Positions 1 to 9,025 are shown, counted from the first letter of the stretch. The stretch is 42,502 nucleotides of DNA from Polyangiaceae bacterium (GCA_016929495.1 JAFGIS010000647.1:1-42502); one strand, 5' to 3'. The notes: generated by a model from the sequence alone, not told the origin. Translations and numbers: made by a program.

Positions 1-177
1 ACGTGGCTCGAAAGCGGCGGCCACGACGACGAATTCGGCGAATGGTTCTACGCCGTCAATCCCAACGGCACCCTGGCTCCCCCCGGAGACCACAAAGGCG
101 AGCTCTGGAAGGCGAGCTACCACGGGCTGCGGGCGCTGGTGCTGACGGAAGATTGGATGCGGGAGCTGTCGGGGTAG
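1..177 (+). CDS. AGE (N-acylglucosamine 2-epimerase) family protein, C-terminal end
   Basis: The reading frame is open from base 1 and stops at TAG 175-177, so only the last 58 residues are present. The tail contains EWFYAVNPNGT, then GELWKASYHGLRALV. This resembles the end of the alpha/alpha-barrel of AGE-type epimerases and cellobiose 2-epimerases, where an E-W-F...D-G segment is followed by a W-K-x-x-Y/F-H-x-x-R-A motif carrying a catalytic-region His. Enzymes of this family interconvert sugar epimers or isomers in the cytoplasm. The substrate cannot be told from this fragment. The family call rests on the terminal motif alone. Confidence 0.6.
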   Translation, partial: TWLESGGHDDEFGEWFYAVNPNGTLAPPGDHKGELWKASYHGLRALVLTEDWMRELSG

Positions 178-275
178 GGCAGGTGATAGAGCGCGCCGCC
201 CGTGACGGCAGCATCGTCCGCCGCGTGGCCTGAACCGGCGTCCAGTAGAGCCACTCGAGCGAGGCCTTCCGTTCG

Positions 276-1973
276 TCAGTGCGGACGTTGGGCGCGCACG
301 TCACGGACCAACGGCCGCGGGCGTTTGGCCCTCGCCATTTCACAAACCACGCGGCGTCGATAGAGCGTGATCGCGTCTGCGGGTCGATAGATGAGGTCCG
401 CGTAGCTCGTGTCGTTGAGTGGTACGGCGTCGTCTGCGACGACGACGGCATCTCGGGTCACCTTGGCGATCACGAAACCGAGCCTGGGTCCAGGCGCAGC
501 ACGGCCGAACCCCTGACCCTCGTCGAGCGGCTGTCCGATGACATCCCCCCAGGGCGACGTGGTGAGCGGGATCTGGACCGGTGGCACGAGCCGGTTGATA
601 TCGACCTGCCAGAGCTCTCGCCAGGATTCCACCGAGGCAGGCCCGGCTTCGCTGGCGACTTGGTAGGTGTCCGACACCAGCTTTGTTCTGACGACCATGT
701 GTTTGACGCAGCGTGTGCCGACACGATCGTCCGTGAGCTGGATGAGATAGTACTCCTCGCCCGACTCCAACAGGGCCTGGGAGGCTTCGCTCGTGTCGAC
801 CTTGAAGCGCTGAAGGTTTTTCGGTAGCGGCTGCTGGGCCCAGTCGATCGGCGTGCAGTAGCCGTCTCGTTCGCAGTCCCAGCGAGGCAAGGGCTGGCGA
901 CAGGCGTAGTCCTCCCAGACGTGCCGTATCGGTCGTGAGACCCACCCCTTGATTTCGACGCCATCGATGGTCTGCGCGATCTGCTGCACTCGTCGACCGA
1001 TCGGTGCCGCCGTATCCACGATGCGTAGCTGCCCACACAGCGTGCTGCCGAGAGGGGGCCCCAAGGGATAGGCGGAGAGCTCCCGATAGACGTCGTGCGC
1101 CGTCACGCCCGTACGCGCGGGCACATCGAGGGGCAGGACTTCATCGGACAGCCGTTCGAGCGGGATTTGCGCGACCGGGGGTGGCGCCAGCTGGTCTTCG
1201 GACTCGATGGAAGCCAGCGGCGACGCCGGGCGCACTCGACCCAGCGTCAGCAGGACCACCTGCGCCTTGTCGTTCTGTTCGTGCATGACTAGCAGACGCG
1301 CTCCGCGATAGGCCACCGCCTCCAACGTGGGTTCCGACGATACGATCTCGAGCGGTGTCTCCGCGACCACCGTCCGTATGCGCGGATATCCTGGACCGCT
1401 CAGCCACGCTCCAACGGTCGCGTGCTTTTCGGACTCGGCGAACAGCCACCAGCAGGAGCTTGACCATCCTCTTTCACACAGTAGGCGCGCCGCGTCCAGC
1501 TCCGTGGGCACCAGCAGGCACCGCCGGCCCCGACCGATGTCTCCTTCCGCCATGGAGCGCATCGCAGCCTGTCGTATCAGACCCTGCCGTGACGCCTGCC
1601 GGAAGCTGCATCCGCGGGTGTCGCCGGTCTGGCAGGCCGCCTTGAAAGCCGCCACTGCAACGTCGGACATGGGCGGCAATGACAAGCCAAGCTCCACACA
1701 GGCGTCGGGGTTGTGCTGATGGCAGCGCTCTGCCGGGTCGGTTTGGTTGGCGAACGGCCGAGCAGTGTCTTGCCGAGGACCTCGCTCCGGCACCGCGGGT
1801 GTCTCGGGCAGCGGAACCGTCGGAGGGGCGCCACCTTGCGGCGGAGCCGACGCATGACAGTGCAGCAAGCCGGCACAAGTCCCAACCCATGGCCACGTCC
1901 TGGGCGCGCAAGCCCGGATCCGAGAGCGCTTCGGGAGCGCGAGGTTCGAGGGCGAGGCGGCTGCTGTTACCAT
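276..1973 (-). CDS. Hypothetical Cys-rich protein with Sel1-like-type cysteine repeats
   Basis: 565 codons from ATG 1973. The N-terminal 60 residues contain a hydrophobic, Cys-containing stretch (VGTCAGLLHCHASAPP) that could be a poor signal or lipoprotein peptide; the true start may lie further in. Residues about 80-130 have paired cysteines spaced as in Sel1-like Cys repeats (CHQHNPDACVELG..., then AACQTGDTRGC), and LLCERGWSSSC follows. The rest (residues 200-565) is mixed alpha/beta with no family I recognise and ends in an Arg-rich tail. It is divergent from the GH12-like lipoprotein gene. An exported scaffold is plausible, but no function can be assigned. Confidence 0.55.
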   Translation of the reverse strand: MVTAAASPSNLALPKRSRIRACAPRTWPWVGTCAGLLHCHASAPPQGGAPPTVPLPETPAVPERGPRQDTARPFANQTDPAERCHQHNPDACVELGLSLPPMSDVAVAAFKAACQTGDTRGCSFRQASRQGLIRQAAMRSMAEGDIGRGRRCLLVPTELDAARLLCERGWSSSCWWLFAESEKHATVGAWLSGPGYPRIRTVVAETPLEIVSSEPTLEAVAYRGARLLVMHEQNDKAQVVLLTLGRVRPASPLASIESEDQLAPPPVAQIPLERLSDEVLPLDVPARTGVTAHDVYRELSAYPLGPPLGSTLCGQLRIVDTAAPIGRRVQQIAQTIDGVEIKGWVSRPIRHVWEDYACRQPLPRWDCERDGYCTPIDWAQQPLPKNLQRFKVDTSEASQALLESGEEYYLIQLTDDRVGTRCVKHMVVRTKLVSDTYQVASEAGPASVESWRELWQVDINRLVPPVQIPLTTSPWGDVIGQPLDEGQGFGRAAPGPRLGFVIAKVTRDAVVVADDAVPLNDTSYADLIYRPADAITLYRRRVVCEMARAKRPRPLVRDVRAQRPH

Positions 1974-2306
1974 GGTGGGACGCCGAGCTTGGCTTCCGAG
2001 CGTAGGAGACGGCTACCATTCCTGCAGGTAGCATTCGTAGCAGTCGCCTGCAAAAACCGACCATTCTGCCTGTCTTTGCACGAGGCCGACCCAAGATGGG
2101 CCCGTTCTATCGCCACATTGGGCCCAGCGGGGGCTCTTGAGCGCAGCGCGACGACCTGTCGTGGCCCCTTCGTCCAGAAGCTAGCTTGAAGCTTTCCACT
2201 GTGACGATGAGGTCTGTCCCGGGGCACTCGCAAACTCGTCAGCACAATCCCTCGATGGCAGGTAGACTACCCGGACCTATCCTTTGTGCCGTGAAGTGAG
2301 GACCCC
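1974..2306. other. Intergenic region between divergent genes
   Basis: This 333-base stretch separates the starts of two divergent genes and should hold both promoters. The only structure I see is a 10-base perfect palindrome AAGCTAGCTT at 2178-2187. I found no convincing small gene or RNA. Confidence 0.4.
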
Positions 2307-3683
2307 ATGCGCCGTGTGACGATGAAGTGCTTCTTGGCTTCCCTGGTAGTAGCCGCGCTGGTCGAGGCCTGCGGTTCCGAGAGCAAGGAGCAGACCGAGA
2401 CGGGGTCGGGCGGAGGCGACCAGGCGACTGGCGGTAGTCCGAACGCGGCGGCGTCCGGGGCGGGAGGCTCCGGAGGTACGAGCTCGACCGGCGGGATTGG
2501 GACCACCGGCGGAGCCAGCAGCACGGGTGGTCGCGCCGTGGGCGGCAGCGAAACGAGTGGCGCTGCAACGGGCGGAAGTGGCACCGGTGGCAACTCGGTT
2601 GGAGTCGGGGGCGGCAACGCAGGCCGTTCCGCCGCACCGAGCGGCGGCTCGGACACCGGCGGCCAGAACACGGGTATCGGCGGCGACAGTCTGGGCGGCG
2701 CTTCTGCGACAGGCGGCGGTTCGAGTCAAGGCGGCGCAGGAGGCTCGGCGCCGATCGGCGGAGCCGGAACGGGGGGCGGCGCCGAAACCGGCGGCAGCAC
2801 ATCCGGCGGTGGCGCCGAAACCGGCGGCAGCACATCCGGCGGTGGCGCCGAAACCGGAGGAGCCCTCGCCGGATGTACTCCGGGCAAGCTCGACGAAACC
2901 GCCACCTGCAATACGCCTGAGGCCAGGACCGGGGTTCCGGGTGCAGCGGTCGACTGCGTCGGAGAGCTCGATGGCCCGTGGGGCTCGGTCTACGCCACCA
3001 TCGCCGGCCAACAGTACTTCCTGCAGGTCAACGAGTGGGGGTCCAAGAGCCCGCAGACCATGGCCCACGGCGGTGACTACTTCTTCCGCATGACCGTCCA
3101 GCAAGCGAGCACCGGGACCCATGGCACGGGTGCGCCGACCGGCTACCCGTCGATGTTCATCGGCTCCAACAGCGGCCACACCACGGCCAATAGCAACCTG
3201 CCGAAGGCGATCAGCGAGATCAAGTCCGTGCGCACGACATGGATCTGGAACGACAACGGCACGCTCGGGGACACCGAGACTAATATCTTCAACGCGGCCT
3301 ACGACGTCTGGTTCAACCAGAACGTTTCGGAGTCGACCAGCAGCGGCCCGACCGGCGGGTATCTCATGGTCTGGCCCTACGACCCGCCCAATGCCGAGCC
3401 CATCGGCGGCGCACCGGCCTCCACTGCCGTCAGCATCGACGGAGTCGACGGGACGTGGGACATCTGGATCGGCCTGAACGGAACCCGCCCCTGCATTTCC
3501 TACGTGCGCACCGAGACGACGCTCGAGCTCTCCTTCGATCTCAAGCACTTCATCGATGACGCCACGACGCGGCAGGGCGGCATCGACCCGAGCTGGGCCC
3601 TGACCAATGTCTTCACCGGCTTCGAGATCTGGCAAGGCGCCCAGGGCGTCGAGACCACGGCCTTCTGCGCGGTCGTCGAGTAG
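2307..3683 (+). CDS. GH12 (endoglucanase/xyloglucanase)-like lipoprotein with long Gly/Ser/Thr linker; nucleophile apparently lost
   Basis: 458 residues. A signal peptide ends near Cys22 (ALVEAC, an atypical lipobox with Glu at -2). Residues about 25-190 form a low-complexity TGG/SGG linker, and the rest is a jelly-roll domain resembling glycoside hydrolase family 12. Support includes AAYDVWFN, the strand GGYLMVW, a PIGG segment, WDIWIGLNG and the terminal TGFEIWQGAQG. GH12 enzymes use two Glu. The acid/base corresponds to Glu440 in GFEIW. In the strand that usually reads E-[IL]-M-[IV]-W this protein has Y-L-M-V-W, so the nucleophile position is Tyr352. The 88-residue spacing fits the family. 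It may be a carbohydrate-binding or altered enzyme rather than an ordinary cellulase. Confidence 0.7.
   Translation: MRRVTMKCFLASLVVAALVEACGSESKEQTETGSGGGDQATGGSPNAAASGAGGSGGTSSTGGIGTTGGASSTGGRAVGGSETSGAATGGSGTGGNSVGVGGGNAGRSAAPSGGSDTGGQNTGIGGDSLGGASATGGGSSQGGAGGSAPIGGAGTGGGAETGGSTSGGGAETGGSTSGGGAETGGALAGCTPGKLDETATCNTPEARTGVPGAAVDCVGELDGPWGSVYATIAGQQYFLQVNEWGSKSPQTMAHGGDYFFRMTVQQASTGTHGTGAPTGYPSMFIGSNSGHTTANSNLPKAISEIKSVRTTWIWNDNGTLGDTETNIFNAAYDVWFNQNVSESTSSGPTGGYLMVWPYDPPNAEPIGGAPASTAVSIDGVDGTWDIWIGLNGTRPCISYVRTETTLELSFDLKHFIDDATTRQGGIDPSWALTNVFTGFEIWQGAQGVETTAFCAVVE
2778..2858 (+). repeat. 33-base tandem repeat in linker of the GH12-like gene
   Basis: Two perfect 33-base units (2778-2810 and 2811-2843) and a partial third encode the 11-residue linker unit GAETGGSTSGG. 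The perfect identity suggests recent slippage or duplication. Linker length probably varies between strains. Confidence 0.85.
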
Positions 3684-3889
3684 GAGCGCCAGCCAGAACC
3701 TCTCGGACCCCATGCCGGCTTCGGGCACGAGCCAGCACGAGCGCAGCTCGGAGAGCGCCGACGTGCTACGTTGCATCGAAGTGGACGCCCCGGACGACGC
3801 ACTGCGCGTGATTGCGAGCCTGATCGATCACGCCGATGCGCTCGCGCCGTGCGCGGCCTTCGACCTGCGTGAGGAAGAGTGGAGCCGCC

Positions 3890-4117
3890 ATGCCGGTGCA
3901 CAAGTATCGTTCTGTCAGCGACATGCCTCCGCGGAGGCGCGTCGGAGATCCCGACCTGGCCACTCGCATCAGAGCGCCTTGGGCGCGCGCGTTCTTGCTC
4001 TGCGCGCCCGTGCCGCATCGCGGGGTCAGACGCTTCCGAACCATCGCAGAGGCCAACGCAGAGCGCGAGCGCGACACGCTGGAACGAATGAGGCGGCTGC
4101 GCCCACTGCCGCGTTGA
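3890..4117 (+). CDS. Small conserved hypothetical protein (MPVHKYRSV...FRTIAEAN type)
   Basis: 75 residues from ATG 3890, preceded by GGAG at a short spacing. The sequence starts MPVHKYRSVSDMPPRRR and has RGVRRFRTIAEANAERERD near the end. I recognise this pattern from short bacterial proteins often found alone or near nucleotidyltransferase or toxin-like genes, but I know no function. The upstream 3684-3889 stretch contains an open frame that might encode a partner, with no recognisable domain. The gene lies 14 bases before the YkgJ-like gene and may be co-transcribed with it. Confidence 0.6.
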   Translation: MPVHKYRSVSDMPPRRRVGDPDLATRIRAPWARAFLLCAPVPHRGVRRFRTIAEANAERERDTLERMRRLRPLPR

Positions 4118-4131
4118 GAAGCCCCGCGTCC

Positions 4132-4590
4132 ATGCCCGACACTCCTTTCTACGCCGCGGGTCTACGCTTCAGCTGCACGCGCTGCGGAGACTGCTGCCGG
4201 CGACCGTCGGGACATCTCTTCTTGTCCGCTGCCGATCTGCGGCGCCTCGCGCGGGCGCTACGCCTGTCGGACGAGGAGTTCTTTCTCGCGTACTGCGAGG
4301 TGGTGGATGTCGAGCTCGCGCAAAGGGTCAGTCTGGTCGCCACCGAGGACGACTCCTGCGTGCTGCTCGGGGACCAAGGATGCACGGTGTACGAGCACCG
4401 CCCGCTACAGTGTCGAGCCTACCCGTTCTGGGGCACGAGCCTCGTCGATGCCAAGGCCTGGGATGCGGTCGCGGCGTCCTGTCCAGGCGTCGGGGGCGGA
4501 TGGCTCTGGTCGAAAGAGTGCATCGAGCAGTGGCTCCACAGGCGGGAACAGGAGCCGTTGCTCGACGTCGGTGAACACGGCGAGCCGTGA
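4132..4590 (+). CDS. YkgJ-family cysteine cluster protein
   Basis: 152 residues from ATG 4132. The frame is open far upstream, but the family's conserved start (F-x-C-T-x-C-G-x-C-C) begins just after this ATG. The N-terminal FSCTRCGDCCRR, the central CTVYEHRPLQCRAYPFW and a later C in ASCPG match the CxxCxxCC...C...RPxxCRxxPF signature of the YkgJ/UPF0153 group. That group is thought to bind zinc or an iron-sulfur cluster. Its biochemical role is unsettled. Probably cytoplasmic. Confidence 0.85.
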   Translation: MPDTPFYAAGLRFSCTRCGDCCRRPSGHLFLSAADLRRLARALRLSDEEFFLAYCEVVDVELAQRVSLVATEDDSCVLLGDQGCTVYEHRPLQCRAYPFWGTSLVDAKAWDAVAASCPGVGGGWLWSKECIEQWLHRREQEPLLDVGEHGEP

Positions 4591-4823
4591 TCATCTCGTG
4601 AGTGCGGGGAGGACTGCCGCTCAGCATGTGCCAGCGGGCCGGCCTGGCTAGCGACGCGCGCGAGCTCACGCTCGCGTCTGAGCTCGCACGGGTGCGTGCG
4701 CGGCAGGGAGGACCGCTCTGTCTGCTTGACGCTGCGTGCTGTAGGTGCAAACCTGCGAGCCGCTCAGTTTCTGCGGTGGGGCGAGACTGTACTTCCCTGC
4801 CCCCTTATCTCGAGCAGCCATCG

Positions 4824-5267
4824 ATGCCTTCACTGAGCACCACAGAGCTGAAGCACGCCTTGATTGGGGAGGGGTTCGAAGTCTACCGGACCCTCGGGAC
4901 GCGCGTCGTCCTGGCCGAGAGGGTCAGGGACAACCTCATCATGGACAGCGGCGTTGCGGCCGTCTCAGACGAACGGCTAGCCGTTCGTCTCACGTTTCGC
5001 GCTCAGAAGAGTGACTTCCCTGGCGAAAGTGACCCTCAGATCCACGACAGGGCGCGGCAGCAGGGGGCTCCGGCCGCGGCGCGAGGCTACGCGGAGGTGG
5101 AACAGGTCATCGTTCCTGTTCTAGATCCCAGCGACAAGTCCCGGACTCTCGAGACCTGGTTCGAGGTGGCGTTCGAAAAGACGGTCCCGGACGAAACCCG
5201 CCTCTTCGAGGAGCTCCGCCACGCGCTGTCCTTGGAGAAGACAGCGACCCCGATTCGGCGTCCCTGA
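4824..5267 (+). CDS. Conserved hypothetical protein
   Basis: 147 residues from ATG 4824. The product is soluble, with no signal peptide or membrane segment, and has a mixed alpha/beta pattern: an early E-G-F-E-V-Y-R-T-L-G-T-R-V segment, a central VRLTFRAQKSDFP and a C-terminal ETWFEVAFEK region. The frame is open further upstream, but composition and predicted structure support this ATG. I do not recognise a family. It lies about 200 bases upstream of the foldase gene and could be transcribed separately. Confidence 0.6.
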   Translation: MPSLSTTELKHALIGEGFEVYRTLGTRVVLAERVRDNLIMDSGVAAVSDERLAVRLTFRAQKSDFPGESDPQIHDRARQQGAPAAARGYAEVEQVIVPVLDPSDKSRTLETWFEVAFEKTVPDETRLFEELRHALSLEKTATPIRRP

Positions 5268-5462
5268 GCTACCGGCCTGGTTCGGCGCGAGGGAGGGCTC
5301 GAGCCACCGGCTTCGCCGGGGTGCGCGCCCGGCCAGAGTGAAACCGCGCACACCGGGGTGGTTCGCGCGTGGACCAGGGGGGTCCCGCATGGTATCTCGG
5401 CCGCCGTGCGTCGTGCTCTGGCCAAAAAGCCGTGCGCTTGAGCACGTCTGGAGCGTTACACT

Positions 5463-7163
5463 ATGCTCAGTTTTTTTCGAAGGGGCGGTACTGGTCAGGC
5501 CGTCGTCATGGCGGTCGTCGGTCTCGTCATTGTTGTGTTCGTGCTCGAGTTCCGTGCTGGTCGGACCGTTGCGCGCGGTAACGTCAAGACAGACTGCGCG
5601 GTCGAGGTGGGAGGGGACTGCATATCGACCAAGGAGTTCTGGGCTGCCTACGGGATGGTCATCCCGCAGTATGCCGAGAAGGAACAGCTCAAGCGCTATC
5701 AGCTCGTCCGTCGGGTGATCGACGGTCTGATCGAACGAGATCTTCTGCTGAGAGAGGCGGACCGTCTGGGCATATCGGTCGGAGATGAGGTCGTCGAGAA
5801 GCAACTCTCTCAGGGCGTTGCGAGGGTCTCGCTGCCGGTCGCCGAGGCTCCGATGCTGGGATACATGCTCGGACTGTGCCAGCGCGCTCCCATGGAGCGA
5901 GCGTGCATCCCGGGCACTGAGGGCGTTCGACTCCTTCGGGTCAAGAACAGCAAGACCGGCCAGTTCGAGTACAAGATATACGAACGGGAGGTCCGCAATG
6001 TGACCAACCGCAGCCCGCGCGAGTTCAAGGAGATGCAGCGCCGCGAGGCGACCGCGACGCGGATGCGAGACCTGATCCGGGCGCGTGTGCCGCTTTCCGA
6101 GGCAGAGGCGTTCATCCAGTACGAGCAGCTGCGCTCCACCGCTTCGGCGGAGGTCGTCGCGGTCAGTCGTGACTGGTTCGCCCGCTACGTGATCGACGCG
6201 TCGGACGACGCCGTCGCCACCTGGGCTCTGGGGCACAAGGACCGCATCGACGAAGCATGGAAGTCGGCCAAGGCCGAGTGGACGTCCGGATGTCGGCTCG
6301 TGAGTGCCATCGAGGTCGCCTTCGATGCTTCGACGGGGGACGAAGACAAGGTAGCCCTGCGCGACAAGATCGAGAAAGCCAAGCAAGCCGTCAAGGACGG
6401 CATGCCGTTCGAGCAAGCGGTTCGACAGTATGGCGACGCTTCGGGAGCCGCCCGCGACAGCAGTCCACATTGTCTGGCGGACTCAGCGCCACAGGAGTTG
6501 CGCCAGACCGTCGAGTCGCTACCGACGGATGGCGTCTCGCCCATCATCGAGACGTCCGAAGGGTTCGAGTTGGTCAAGTCCCACGGCATCCTCGACGAGA
6601 AGTCGTTGGAAGAGACGGGGCGCCGCGCCGTCACTCGACGCCTGTTCATCCAGGCGCAAGCCGGTGAGCTGGCTGCCGGCTTCGGCAGAGACCTGGCCGC
6701 CCAGGTGCGCGCGGGCACCCCGCTCGCCAGTGCGACCACGGCGCTGGCGCGCGCCGCGCTGGGCCTCAAGGGCGAAAGAGGGGAACCTGCCGTACCAGGC
6801 CTGGACGATCCCGGGCGGCCCAAGCCAGAAAGCGTGGGTCCGTTCAATGTGCACAGCAACCCGATACCCAATGCGATGCTGGGCCAGACGCCGGCTGCCA
6901 GGGCCTTCACGATGAAGCCGGGCGAGATCGAGGTATTCACGACGGGCGATGGCGTAGCCGTCATGCAACTGTCCAGCGTCGATCGCGTCACCCGCGCATC
7001 CTTCGATACCGAGAAGGCCATGATCATGCCTCGGCTGCGCTACGCGAAGGCTCACGAGGCGCTGACCGAGTACGTCGCTCGCCTGAGGAAGAAGGCACAG
7101 GCCGGGATCAAGATCAGCGAGGGGTTGCTCGCGATGGACAAGAAGACGCAGGAGTCGCAGTAG
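5463..7163 (+). CDS. Membrane-anchored SurA/PpiD-like peptidyl-prolyl isomerase
   Basis: 566 residues. The N-terminus (MLSFFRRGG, then a hydrophobic run at about residues 12-29) matches the single transmembrane anchor of PpiD-type periplasmic foldases. A SurA_N-like helical chaperone region follows (about 50-190), containing a run of helices rich in Glu and Arg. Residues about 275-385 form a parvulin-like domain with a ...FEQAVRQYGD... helix and a late SPIIETSEGFELVKSHGI strand-turn. The C-terminal half may hold a second, degenerate parvulin-like unit ending FTTGDGVAVMQL. Expected role: folding and quality control of outer-membrane or secreted proteins. An M16 peptidase gene follows 44 bases downstream in the same direction. 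Confidence 0.85.
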   Translation: MLSFFRRGGTGQAVVMAVVGLVIVVFVLEFRAGRTVARGNVKTDCAVEVGGDCISTKEFWAAYGMVIPQYAEKEQLKRYQLVRRVIDGLIERDLLLREADRLGISVGDEVVEKQLSQGVARVSLPVAEAPMLGYMLGLCQRAPMERACIPGTEGVRLLRVKNSKTGQFEYKIYEREVRNVTNRSPREFKEMQRREATATRMRDLIRARVPLSEAEAFIQYEQLRSTASAEVVAVSRDWFARYVIDASDDAVATWALGHKDRIDEAWKSAKAEWTSGCRLVSAIEVAFDASTGDEDKVALRDKIEKAKQAVKDGMPFEQAVRQYGDASGAARDSSPHCLADSAPQELRQTVESLPTDGVSPIIETSEGFELVKSHGILDEKSLEETGRRAVTRRLFIQAQAGELAAGFGRDLAAQVRAGTPLASATTALARAALGLKGERGEPAVPGLDDPGRPKPESVGPFNVHSNPIPNAMLGQTPAARAFTMKPGEIEVFTTGDGVAVMQLSSVDRVTRASFDTEKAMIMPRLRYAKAHEALTEYVARLRKKAQAGIKISEGLLAMDKKTQESQ

Positions 7164-7207
7164 CGCGCTCGAGGCTCGCTCCGGTCCGCGTACGGGTGAA
7201 ATAGCGG

Positions 7208-8503
7208 ATGACGTCTCTGCCCCTCGAACACCGCAGGGCGACGCTGGCGAACCAGAGTCGGCTGCTCGTCGTCCCGATGCCGGCGGTCCACAGCACCGTG
7301 GTCAGCATCTACGTCAGCACGGGTTCGAGATTCGAGACCCGTGAGGACAATGGTGTCAGTCACTTCCTCGAACACGTGCTCTACCGCGGTACTCCCCGGC
7401 ATCCATCGGCGCACGCCCAGGCCCTTGCGTTCGAACGGCTCGGCAGCACTCTGGATGCCAGCACCAGCGTGGACCACGGTGTTCTTGCGGTTTCCATACC
7501 TCCCCAGAACGTCGAGCCTGTCGTCGCTCTGCTGTGCGCTACCTACAGAGAGCCGCTGCTCCAAGGACTCGAGATCGAGAAGGGGATCGTTCGCGAGGAG
7601 ATCCTCGAAGGCCTCGACGAACACGGACGACTCGTCGACGCCGACGAGATCCTGCGGATGCTCTGTTTCGCGGACCATTCGCTCGGATTTCCGATCATCG
7701 GGACGCTTCAGCAACTCGAGCGGTTCGACCGAACGCTTCTCCAGCGTCATCATCGAGCTCGCTACGTCGGCGCCGGCACGGTGATCGCCGCGGCAGGTCC
7801 GGTCGATTTCGATCGGCTCGCGAGGTTGCTCGAGCACGAGCTCGGCGGCGTTCCCGTGGGCGAGCCACCCACTTCGGACGTTCCTGGGCCGCTGTCGGGT
7901 CCTTGTTTCCGCTACGTCAAGCACGCGTGCAGCCAGACGGCGTTGCGTCTGGCCTATCGCGCACCGGCGGAGCGCGACCCGGACGAGCCGGCGATGCAGC
8001 TGCTCTTGCGCTTGGTCGACGACGGTCTGTCCACGCGCCTGTACCGTCGGATCTGCGACGAGTTGGGTCTCTGCTACGACGTGTCTGCCAGCTATGAGGC
8101 CTACAGCGACTGCGGCATCGTCGAGATGGGCGCGGACGTGACGCATGAGCACGCAGCCGACGTGCTGCGCGCGATGCTTGGCATCGTTCGCGATCTGCGT
8201 GAACAGGGTCCGTCGCTCGAGGAGCTCGACAGGGCCAAAGCCCGGTACGGTTGGCAGCTCGAAGCCATGCTGGACGATCCCGAGAGCATGGCCGACTTCT
8301 ACGCGCTCGGCGAGCTGACCGGGGTGGGTCGTACCCCGGCCGAGCGACACGCTCAGCTCTCCAGCGTGACCCCGATGGACGTACAGCGGGTGGCCGAGCG
8401 CTGGCTCGTCCGGCAAGCACTCAGCGTCGTTGCTGTCGGCACGCTGTCACGCGCCGCCCAAGACGAACTAGTGGCGTGTCTGCAAGACACGCCACACAAC
8501 TAG
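7208..8503 (+). CDS. M16-family zinc metallopeptidase (processing-peptidase type)
   Basis: 431 residues. The inverted zinc motif HxxEH is present as HFLEH at residues 52-56 (two His ligands and the catalytic Glu). The third ligand Glu lies in GIVREEILEGLDEHGR near residues 130-137, the spacing expected for M16. The C-terminal half has the family's second alpha/beta lobe, including LVDDGLSTRLYRRICDELGL. There is no signal peptide, so it may be cytoplasmic, like many bacterial M16B proteins. The last ten codons and the stop (8471-8503) lie inside a dispersed repeat element, so the natural C-terminus has probably been replaced or extended. Confidence 0.92.
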   Translation: MTSLPLEHRRATLANQSRLLVVPMPAVHSTVVSIYVSTGSRFETREDNGVSHFLEHVLYRGTPRHPSAHAQALAFERLGSTLDASTSVDHGVLAVSIPPQNVEPVVALLCATYREPLLQGLEIEKGIVREEILEGLDEHGRLVDADEILRMLCFADHSLGFPIIGTLQQLERFDRTLLQRHHRARYVGAGTVIAAAGPVDFDRLARLLEHELGGVPVGEPPTSDVPGPLSGPCFRYVKHACSQTALRLAYRAPAERDPDEPAMQLLLRLVDDGLSTRLYRRICDELGLCYDVSASYEAYSDCGIVEMGADVTHEHAADVLRAMLGIVRDLREQGPSLEELDRAKARYGWQLEAMLDDPESMADFYALGELTGVGRTPAERHAQLSSVTPMDVQRVAERWLVRQALSVVAVGTLSRAAQDELVACLQDTPHN

Positions 8504-8607
8504 AAACCCGTGTCCTGGCTCAGACTGCGGGCATTCGCCGCAGAACTCGACGCCTTCGCCCCGTTCGAGACCGTCGAGTTCTGCGGCGAATCACCGAGAC
8601 AGGGCAC
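8471..8607 (+). repeat. Structured dispersed repeat element, family 1, copy 1
   Basis: Element of about 137 bases made of two stem-loops. Hairpin 1 is 8471-8495: an 11-base-pair perfect stem (GTGGCGTGTCT against AGACACGCCAC) with a 3-base loop. Hairpin 2 is 8533-8591: a 20-base-pair perfect inverted repeat (arms 8533-8552 and 8572-8591) with a 19-base loop. It aligns without gaps to 12819-12955 at about 77% identity. The stems differ by paired compensatory changes. It overlaps the 3' end of the M16 gene. Whether it acts as DNA, RNA or both is unknown. Confidence 0.9.
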
Positions 8608-8638
8608 TAGCGCGCATCGTCGATGCGGTACGATAGCC

Positions 8639-9025
8639 TCAGCGATGGCGCGACGTACGCCGGGTCGCAGCCGCTGAGGGGCCCATGTCGTCGCGTATCA
8701 AGGCCTCGGCCACACGCAGGACGCGCCGACGAGTGGCAGCGCTCGCATTCTGCAGAACCTGCGCCAGACGGTCCTCCTCTGGGAGCGGCGGCGGTCTCGT
8801 CGATAGCAGCTCGGAGACATCAACACCGAGTGCCACGCTCAGACGAGACAGCGTCTCCAGAGAAGGGTTGGAATTGGCCGACGCACGAGCGCGAACGATA
8901 CGTTCGAGCCGCGCCACCGTCTCGACGGTGACGCCGGCTCGGAGTGCCAGTCCTGCCTGTGTCAGTCCAACCTGACGGCGCAGGTCCTTGACTCGCTCTG
9001 CCAGACGAACAGCGACTTCTTCCAC
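8639..9025 (-). CDS. XRE-family helix-turn-helix transcriptional regulator
   Basis: 128 residues from a GTG start at 9025, preceded by AAAGG on the minus strand. Residues about 8-70 form an XRE/Cro-C1 HTH: AERVKDLRRQVGLTQAGLAL, then AGVTVETVARLERI, then PSLETLSRLSVALGVDVSELL. The C-terminal extension is a short helical, basic segment without a recognisable sensor domain. An AT-rich dyad at 9084-9119, 58 bases upstream of the start, is a good candidate for its own operator. Targets other than itself cannot be seen. Confidence 0.88.
   Translation of the reverse strand: MEEVAVRLAERVKDLRRQVGLTQAGLALRAGVTVETVARLERIVRARASANSNPSLETLSRLSVALGVDVSELLSTRPPPLPEEDRLAQVLQNASAATRRRVLRVAEALIRDDMGPSAAATRRTSRHR

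Noticed and set aside
3684..3889. Possible small gene starting at ATG 3712, in the same open frame as the YkgJ-type gene
   Set aside because: The frame is open, but there is no clear ribosome site, no recognisable family and no stop before the YkgJ region; not enough to call a gene.
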